Positions 1 through 4,644 of a DNA stretch of 6,024 nucleotides are shown piece by piece. Positions within the stretch are counted from its first letter, which is position 1. Each line of letters begins with the position of its first letter. The notes beneath the pieces were generated by a model. The model did not search any database, had not been told where the DNA came from, and saw only the letters and a list, made by a program, of their open reading frames with translations. The stretch lies in NCBI GenBank assembly GCA_023266245.1, contig JAHFRO010000144.1:1-6024 (forward strand), in the 5' to 3' direction. This DNA comes from Betaproteobacteria bacterium. Its GTDB lineage: Bacteria; Pseudomonadota; Gammaproteobacteria; Burkholderiales; SG8-41. The translations under genes were made by a program, and so were the position numbers.

Positions 1-26
1 TCGTGATCGACGTGGCCGCGCTCTGA
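1..26 (+). CDS. C-terminal tail of an upstream gene (partial, uncertain)
   Basis: One frame reads in from the left edge and ends at TGA 24-26, giving the tail VIDVAAL. The stop lies 40 bases before the next start codon, a normal spacing for a preceding gene in the same operon. The fragment is far too short to name a product. A second frame is also open here, so coding is inferred only from position and G+C-rich codon use. Confidence 0.3.
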
Positions 27-51
27 GCGGACCGCAACAACCATCCAACCA

Positions 52-59
52 AAGGAGGT
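52..59 (+). promoter_or_regulatory. Strong Shine-Dalgarno site of the binding-protein gene
   Basis: The bases AAGGAGGT match the anti-Shine-Dalgarno end of 16S rRNA over eight positions, and the AGGAGG core sits 8 bases before the ATG at 67. This fixes the start and predicts strong translation, as expected for a binding protein made in excess over its membrane partners. No comparably strong site precedes any later gene in the window. I see no convincing promoter in the 25 bases before it. Confidence 0.9.
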
Positions 60-66
60 ACGCAAT

Positions 67-1317
67 ATGGCATTCAACCGCAGGCGATTCATACAAGCGG
101 CCGGCGCCGGGCTCGGTGCGTCGGCGATCGGCTTTCCCACGCTCGTGCGCGCGCAGAGCGCACCGATCCGGCTCGGGCTCATGACCGTCAAGACCGGACC
201 GCTTGCGTCCGGCGGTCTCGACATGGAGCGCGCACTGGTGCAGTTCCTGCGCGAGCGCAATTACACACTGGCGGGCCGCAAGATCGAGCTGTTCGTGGGC
301 GACAGCGCCGGCGTGCCGGCGCAGGCGCGCACCCAGCTGCAGCAACTGGTCGAGCGCGACCACATTCAAGTGCTGATCGGGCCGCTCGCGACCGCTGAGG
401 CGCTCGCGAGCGACGATTACATCCGCCAGCAGCAGCTGCCGACGTTGTCGGTCGCCGCCGCCGAGGACATGACGCAGCGCAACCCCAATCCGTGGTTCGT
501 GCGGGGGACGTCGACTTCCTCGCAGTGCGCGCAGCCGCTCGCCGATTACTGCTACAAGACGCTCAAGTACCGGCGCATGGCGGTCATTGCCGACGACATT
601 CCTTACGGCCACGAAATGTGCGCCGGCTTCCAGCGCGTGTTCGAGGAGCTGGGCGGGAAAATCGTGCAGAAAACGTTCCCGCCGCTCACGGTTCCCGACT
701 ACGGCACGTATCTCGCGCAACTCAAGACCAACATCGACGGCATCTTTCTCGGCTTTGCCGGATCGAACGGTTTCCGTTACCTCAGGCAGTTCAACGAGTA
801 CGGCTTGAAGGGCAAGGTCAACGTGGTCGGCGGCATGACCGCGCTCGACGAAGCGGTGCTGCGCAACATGGGCGACGAGGCGCTCGGCATCATCACCTCG
901 AACTGGTATTCGGCCGAGATCGACAACCCGATCAACCGCAAGTTCTCGGCCGCATTCCGCGCCGAGTCGAAATACGACCCCGGCTTCTACGCCGCCGCGA
1001 CGTATGTCGAGGGCGCGGTGCTGGAAGCGGCGCTGCAAGCCGTCAAGGGCGCGCTCGAGGACAAGGCGGCGTTCATGAAGACGCTGCGGGCGATCAAGGT
1101 CGACACGGCGCGCGGCCCGGTTGCGTTCGACGAGTACGGCAACATCGTCGGCAATATCTACATCCGCAAGGTCGAGCGCAAGGAAGGCCGGCTGGTGAAC
1201 TCAGTGATTTACACCTACCCGAACGTGAGCCAGTTCTGGACCTACAATCCGAAGGAGTTCCTGAAGAACCCGGTGTATTCGCGCGACTGGCCGCCGGCGA
1301 AAAACCTCGAACCGTAA
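67..1317 (+). CDS. Periplasmic substrate-binding protein of a HAAT/Liv-type ABC importer
   Basis: This 416-residue protein is a type I periplasmic binding protein of the Peripla_BP_6 (LivK-like) family, which captures a small solute and hands it to the LivH/LivM permease. The N-terminus has a Tat-like signal: R5-R6-R7-F8-I9, a Gly/Ala-rich hydrophobic stretch (11-23), and a probable cleavage site after A29 (VRA before QS). The first lobe includes IGPLATAEA (104-112), the segment that normally lines the ligand site, and SVAAAED (128-134). The second lobe includes DDIPYGHEM and the late motif RGPVAFDEYGN. The C-terminal segment, with QFWTYNP and NPVYSRDWPP, matches a subgroup I recall as common in proteobacterial operons, some of them tied to aromatic or amide compounds. 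The substrate is unknown. The only cysteines are C154, C162 and C185, all in the middle region. The start is set by the strong Shine-Dalgarno. Length is normal for the family. Confidence 0.93.
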   Translation: MAFNRRRFIQAAGAGLGASAIGFPTLVRAQSAPIRLGLMTVKTGPLASGGLDMERALVQFLRERNYTLAGRKIELFVGDSAGVPAQARTQLQQLVERDHIQVLIGPLATAEALASDDYIRQQQLPTLSVAAAEDMTQRNPNPWFVRGTSTSSQCAQPLADYCYKTLKYRRMAVIADDIPYGHEMCAGFQRVFEELGGKIVQKTFPPLTVPDYGTYLAQLKTNIDGIFLGFAGSNGFRYLRQFNEYGLKGKVNVVGGMTALDEAVLRNMGDEALGIITSNWYSAEIDNPINRKFSAAFRAESKYDPGFYAAATYVEGAVLEAALQAVKGALEDKAAFMKTLRAIKVDTARGPVAFDEYGNIVGNIYIRKVERKEGRLVNSVIYTYPNVSQFWTYNPKEFLKNPVYSRDWPPAKNLEP

Positions 1318-1327
1318 CAGGCCCTCT

Positions 1328-1353
1328 GCGGGCCGGGTTTAACCCCGGCCTGC
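1328..1353 (+). promoter_or_regulatory. Hairpin between binding-protein and permease genes
   Basis: Bases 1328-1337 pair with 1344-1353 over 10 bp (one G-U wobble, the rest Watson-Crick, almost all G-C) around the loop TTTAAC. It starts 11 bases after the binding-protein stop codon. No T tract follows (the next bases are GCTCCCTACC), so it is not a standard intrinsic terminator. Hairpins at this place in periplasmic transporter operons, such as REP elements after malE, can block 3' exonucleases and raise the binding protein above the membrane subunits. That role is inferred here. Confidence 0.65.
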
Positions 1354-1363
1354 GCTCCCTACC

Positions 1364-2224
1364 ATGCAGTTCTGGATCGTCCAGACCTTGAATAGCCTGG
1401 CCCTCGGGGGGCTACTGTTCCTGCTCGCGGCGGGATTCTCGCTGATCTTCGGCCTGATGCGGATCGCGAATCTCACGCACGGCTCGCTGTTCATGCTCGG
1501 CGCCTACATCGGCGTGAGCATCCTGAAGTTCGTGCCGAACCTGTGGCTCGCGGCGCTGCTCGGCGGGGTCGCCGTTGCCGCGTTCGGCGGGTTGCTCGAG
1601 CGCCTGATCCTGCGCAGGCTCGCCGGCAATGTGCTCGGGCAGGTGCTGGTCACCCTCGGCGTTGCGTACATCATCGCCGACCTTTGTCTCATGGTCTGGG
1701 GCGGCGACCCGATCCCGGTACCGACGCCGGAATTGCTGCGGCAACCGATCGTGATCGGCGGGGTCGCTTTTCCGAGCTACCGGCTGGTAGTGGTGGGAAT
1801 CGCGATCATTACCGCCATCGCGCTCTACCTGCTGATGGAGCGCACCCGGCTCGGCGCGATGATCCGCGCCGGCGTCGATGACATGCAGATGGCGCGCGCA
1901 GTCGGCATCCCGGTTTCGCGCCTGTTCACGATCGTGTTCTGCCTCGGCTCCGCGCTCGCCGGCGCAGGCGGCATCATCGGCGGGCCGATACTTTCCGCCT
2001 ACCCCGGTCTCGACTTCGACATGCTGCCGCTCGCGCTGATCGTCGTGATACTCGGCGGCGTCGGCAGCCTGCTCGGCGCCTTTGTCGGCAGCTTTATCAT
2101 CGGCGCCATCTACACTTTCGGCACGGCGTTGCTGCCCGGTCTCGCGTACGTGATTTTGTTTCTGCCGATGATTTTCGTGATCGCGTTCCGCCCGCGGGGT
2201 TTATTTGGGAAGGTAACGACGTGA
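1364..2224 (+). CDS. livH: LivH-type inner-membrane permease of the ABC importer
   Basis: This 286-residue, strongly hydrophobic protein is the first of two permeases that form the solute channel. About eight membrane segments can be picked out, roughly at residues 10-30, 40-55, 58-78, 90-112, 138-157, 185-208, 220-250 and 255-275. Family marks are FGLMRIANLTHGSLFMLGAYIG (29-50), where the N..HG..FMLGAY pattern is diagnostic, the cytoplasmic stretch with ARAVGIPVSRLF, and GGVGSLLGA (231-239), which belongs to the ATPase-coupling region. Length fits LivH/BraD. The ATG at 1364 gives a standard LivH N-terminus, but no Shine-Dalgarno is visible: the ten bases before it are pyrimidine-rich and follow directly on the hairpin. 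The gene ends inside the start of the next one (TGA 2222-2224 overlaps GTG 2221-2223). Confidence 0.93.
   Translation: MQFWIVQTLNSLALGGLLFLLAAGFSLIFGLMRIANLTHGSLFMLGAYIGVSILKFVPNLWLAALLGGVAVAAFGGLLERLILRRLAGNVLGQVLVTLGVAYIIADLCLMVWGGDPIPVPTPELLRQPIVIGGVAFPSYRLVVVGIAIITAIALYLLMERTRLGAMIRAGVDDMQMARAVGIPVSRLFTIVFCLGSALAGAGGIIGGPILSAYPGLDFDMLPLALIVVILGGVGSLLGAFVGSFIIGAIYTFGTALLPGLAYVILFLPMIFVIAFRPRGLFGKVTT
2207..2214 (+). promoter_or_regulatory. Shine-Dalgarno for the GTG start of livM
   Basis: GGGAAGGT lies in the last codons of livH and ends 6 bases before the GTG at 2221. It supports that non-ATG start, which forms a GTGA overlap with the livH stop and suggests coupled translation. Confidence 0.7.
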
Positions 2225-3153
2225 GCCGCGTCGCCTGGCTGGCGCTTCTGGCGGTGCTTCTCGCCGGCTTCCCCTGGATCGCGGGGGAATTCTACGTCAA
2301 CCTGACGAGCCAGATCTTCATCGCCGCAATTTTCGCGGCGAGCCTCAATCTGCTGGTCGGCTATGGCGGCCTGCCTTCGCTCGGTCATGCGGCGTTTCTC
2401 GGCATGGCGGCCTACCTCTCGGCGCTGCTTTATCTGAAACTCGGCCTCGGCCACTGGATCACGGCGCCGATCGTGCTCGCGGCGACGACGCTGATGGCCT
2501 GCGTGTTCGGCTGGATCGCGCTGCGCGCGACCGGCCTCAGCTTTCTGATGCTCACGCTCGCGCTGTCGCAGGTCCTGTGGGGTACCGCCTACCGCTGGGT
2601 AGCGGTGACCGAGGGTGACAATGGCCTGCGGGGCCTTACGCGCCCGGCGCCGTTTGGCATCAGCCTCGACGATCCGGCGGCGTTCTACTACTTCACGCTC
2701 GCCATCACTGTGCTTGCGATTTGGATTATGGCGAGGTTTGTCGGATCATCGTTCGGCGCCGCGCTGCGCGGCACCCGCGACCAGCCGCGACGCATGAGCG
2801 CGCTCGGCCACAACGTCTGGCTGATCCGCTGGATCACATTTGTCTATGCGGGTTTCTGGGGCGCGGTATCGGGGCTGCTGTTCGTCTACTACAACAAATA
2901 CATTCACCCGGCCTCGCTGTCGCTCACCAGCTCGGCCGAGGGGCTGCTCGGGGTGATCGCCGGCGGCTCCGGCACGCTCGCCGGGCCGATCGTCGGCGCG
3001 GCGCTCGTCATGATCCTGAAGAATTACGTTTCGGCCTACATCGAGCGCTGGAACATGCTGCTCGGGTTCGTCTTCGTCATGATCGTGATCTTCATGCCCG
3101 ACGGTCTGGTGCCGGGAATCCGCCGCCTGTGGGCGCGCTGGAAGGCGAAATGA
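2221..3153 (+). CDS. livM: LivM-type inner-membrane permease of the ABC importer
   Basis: This 310-residue protein is the second permease and pairs with LivH. The clearest family mark is residues 39-65, with SLNLLVGYGGLPSLGHAAF followed by LGMAAY, which matches the GYxGxxSLGHAAFxGxGAY pattern of LivM. Further on, LRGTRDQPRRMSALGHNVW is the cytoplasmic loop that contacts the ATPases, and EGLLGVIAGGSGTLAGPIVGA plus the final FMPDGLVPGIRRLW stretch are typical of the C-terminal third. About nine hydrophobic segments are visible. The start is GTG, chosen because it gives the usual LivM beginning, has a Shine-Dalgarno 6 bases upstream, and overlaps the livH stop by four bases. The stop overlaps the ATG of livG (ATGA, 3150-3153). 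Length is normal for the shorter LivM proteins, without the extra N-terminal part of E. coli LivM. Confidence 0.93.
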   Translation: MSRVAWLALLAVLLAGFPWIAGEFYVNLTSQIFIAAIFAASLNLLVGYGGLPSLGHAAFLGMAAYLSALLYLKLGLGHWITAPIVLAATTLMACVFGWIALRATGLSFLMLTLALSQVLWGTAYRWVAVTEGDNGLRGLTRPAPFGISLDDPAAFYYFTLAITVLAIWIMARFVGSSFGAALRGTRDQPRRMSALGHNVWLIRWITFVYAGFWGAVSGLLFVYYNKYIHPASLSLTSSAEGLLGVIAGGSGTLAGPIVGAALVMILKNYVSAYIERWNMLLGFVFVMIVIFMPDGLVPGIRRLWARWKAK

Positions 3154-3890
3154 CGCCCGCGCTCCAGATCAGCGGCCTGAAGAAGTCGTTTGGCGGCCTG
3201 CCCGCAATGGACGATGTTGCGCTCGAGGTGATGGCGGGCGAGCGGCGGCTGATCATCGGCCCGAACGGCGCCGGCAAGACGACGCTCTTTAATCTGATCA
3301 CCGGCGACCTGCCCCGCGACGCAGGCACCATCCGGCTGTTCGGCGAGGAGGTCTCGCGCCTGCAGCCGCACCAGCGCGCGCACCGGGGTCTCGCGCGGAC
3401 CTACCAGATCATCACGCTGTTCCCGCACGATACGCTCGAGCACAACATCCTGCTTTCGCTGCTTGGGCTGTCGCCGGCGCGCTGGAGCGCGTTCCGCCCG
3501 CTCGCCCGGCACGCCGAGCTCTACACGGAAGCACATCGTGTGCTCGGGCTGGTGGGCCTCGCGCACCTCACGCGGCGCCCGATCGGCGAGGTGGCGTACG
3601 GCGAGAGGCGGCGCGTCGAGATCGCGATGGCGCTCGCGCAGAAGCCCAAGGTGCTGCTGCTCGACGAGCCGCTCGCCGGGCTCTCGCGCGAGGAACGCGG
3701 CACCGTGAAGCAATTGATTGCCGGCATTCCGCGCGAAGTGACGGTGGTCATGATCGAGCACGACATGGACACCGCGCTTGACATGGCAGAGCGCATCACC
3801 GTGCTCCATTACGGCAGCGTGATCGTCGAAGGCACGCGCGCCGAAGTCGTTGCCGACCCGAAGACGCGCGAGGTGTACCTTGGCGACTGA
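3150..3890 (+). CDS. livG: LivG-type ATP-binding protein of the ABC importer
   Basis: This 246-residue cytoplasmic ATPase powers transport together with the LivF-type protein. Visible ABC motifs, in order, are Walker A GPNGAGKTT (37-45), Q-loop Q86 within ARTYQIITLFP, the signature region VAYGERRRVEIAMALA (148-163), Walker B VLLLDEP (168-174) with catalytic E173, D-loop AGLS (176-179) and H-loop H204 within MIEHD. The ending DPKTREVYLGD is the usual LivG/LptB-like tail. The signature departs from the pattern I know for this subgroup (LSYGEQR): the serine is alanine (A149) and the glutamine is arginine (R153). The ATG at 3150 overlaps the livM stop, with GGAAGG at 3140-3145. The frame is open for some 430 bases further upstream, but that part reads as livM in another frame and is not coding for this protein. 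Confidence 0.93.
   Translation: MTPALQISGLKKSFGGLPAMDDVALEVMAGERRLIIGPNGAGKTTLFNLITGDLPRDAGTIRLFGEEVSRLQPHQRAHRGLARTYQIITLFPHDTLEHNILLSLLGLSPARWSAFRPLARHAELYTEAHRVLGLVGLAHLTRRPIGEVAYGERRRVEIAMALAQKPKVLLLDEPLAGLSREERGTVKQLIAGIPREVTVVMIEHDMDTALDMAERITVLHYGSVIVEGTRAEVVADPKTREVYLGD
3870..3875 (+). promoter_or_regulatory. Shine-Dalgarno supporting the TTG start of livF
   Basis: GAGGTG inside the end of livG lies 4 bases before TTG 3880. It favours this TTG over the earlier in-frame TTG at 3850, which would add a ten-residue, arginine-rich stretch that LivF proteins do not carry. Confidence 0.6.
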
Positions 3891-4596
3891 AGCTTTAGCG
3901 CTGGCCGGAATCAACGCGCTCTATGCCGACAGCCACGTCCTGCACGACGTCTCGTTTTCGTTCAACGCCGGGCGGGTGCTCGCGCTGCTGGGCCGCAACG
4001 GCGCCGGCAAGACCACGTGCATGAGCACGATCATCGGCTTCCTGCCGCCGCGCGACGGCGAGATCCGGCTGTTCGGCGAGCCGATCGGCCGGCTTATGCC
4101 CGAGACGATTTCGCGCAAGGGAGTCGGCTTTGTGCCCCAGGGCCGGCGGATTTTTCCCACGCTCACAGTGCGCGAGAACCTGACCGTCGCACGACAGTCG
4201 CGCGGCGGGGCGGCGAAGCCCTGGACGCTCGATCGCGTGTGCGAGCTTTTTCCCGGGCTTAAAGGGCGGCTGCAGCAACCCGCGGGTTCGCTCTCCGGCG
4301 GCGAGCAGCAGATGCTCGCGATCGGGCGCGCGCTGATGGGCAACCCGCGCCTGCTCTTGATGGATGAGCCGTCCGAAGGCCTCGCGCCGCGGATCGTCGC
4401 CGAGATGAGGCGGACCATTGCACGCCTGAAACAGGAAGGCCAGTCGATCGTGCTCGTCGAGCAGAACATCAAGCTCGCGCTCGATCTCGCCGATGACGTG
4501 GTGATGCTGAACACCGGCCGCGTCGCCTTCGCCGGCAGCGTCGACGAGGTCCGCGGCAACGAGGCGCTGATCACGCAGCACTTGGGCGTGTTCTAG
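3880..4596 (+). CDS. livF: LivF-type ATP-binding protein of the ABC importer
   Basis: This 238-residue cytoplasmic ATPase is the second nucleotide-binding subunit. Motifs from the TTG start are the early LivF pattern INALYADSHVLHDVSF (11-26), Walker A GRNGAGKTT (38-46), Q-loop GFVPQGRRIFPTLTVRENL (83-101) with Q87, a canonical signature LSGGEQQMLAIGRALM (138-153), Walker B LLLMDEP (158-164) with E163, and the D-loop region SEGLAP. At the H-loop position it has Q194 (VEQN), which is usual for LivF. The TTG start overlaps the last 11 bases of livG and implies coupled translation. An ATG start is not available at the right place. The TAG stop at 4594-4596 is followed by 48 bases before the next gene, with no terminator visible. 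It completes the five-gene transporter set. Confidence 0.92.
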   Translation: MATEALALAGINALYADSHVLHDVSFSFNAGRVLALLGRNGAGKTTCMSTIIGFLPPRDGEIRLFGEPIGRLMPETISRKGVGFVPQGRRIFPTLTVRENLTVARQSRGGAAKPWTLDRVCELFPGLKGRLQQPAGSLSGGEQQMLAIGRALMGNPRLLLMDEPSEGLAPRIVAEMRRTIARLKQEGQSIVLVEQNIKLALDLADDVVMLNTGRVAFAGSVDEVRGNEALITQHLGVF

Positions 4597-4644
4597 CGGA
4601 TCGGCAATTCGAAGATAAGTCAATTGGCCCGCCCCAACAGCGGC
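4597..4644 (+). other. Short spacer between livF and the PutA-like gene, no terminator seen
   Basis: The 48 bases contain only a weak CAATT/AATTG inverted repeat (5 bp, long loop) and no stem followed by T residues. I see no clear -35/-10 pair. The livF frame stays open here after its TAG, and the next gene lies in that same frame. Read-through transcription from the transporter operon is therefore plausible but not shown. Confidence 0.4.

Noticed and set aside
383..412. 9-bp inverted repeat and a 12-base palindrome in the binding-protein gene
   Set aside because: It is made of repeated GCTCGCGA-type codon strings, which are common in this base composition. The loop is long and it does not coincide with any protein irregularity.
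1328..1353. Intrinsic terminator after the binding-protein gene
   Set aside because: The stem is strong, but no run of T follows, and the downstream genes are needed for the same transporter.
492..1391. Long + strand frame overlapping the binding-protein gene
   Set aside because: Arg- and Gly-rich shadow in another frame of a well-supported gene, with no ribosome site or family pattern.
3850..3879. Longer livF product starting at TTG 3850
   Set aside because: The added residues are Arg-rich and unlike LivF N-termini. TTG 3880 gives the normal length and has a GAGGTG site 4 bases upstream.
3036..3914. Long open frame on the - strand across livG
   Set aside because: Its translation is rich in Arg, His and Ala without any family pattern, and it lies opposite a gene with all ABC motifs intact. 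It is a by-product of G+C-rich codon bias.
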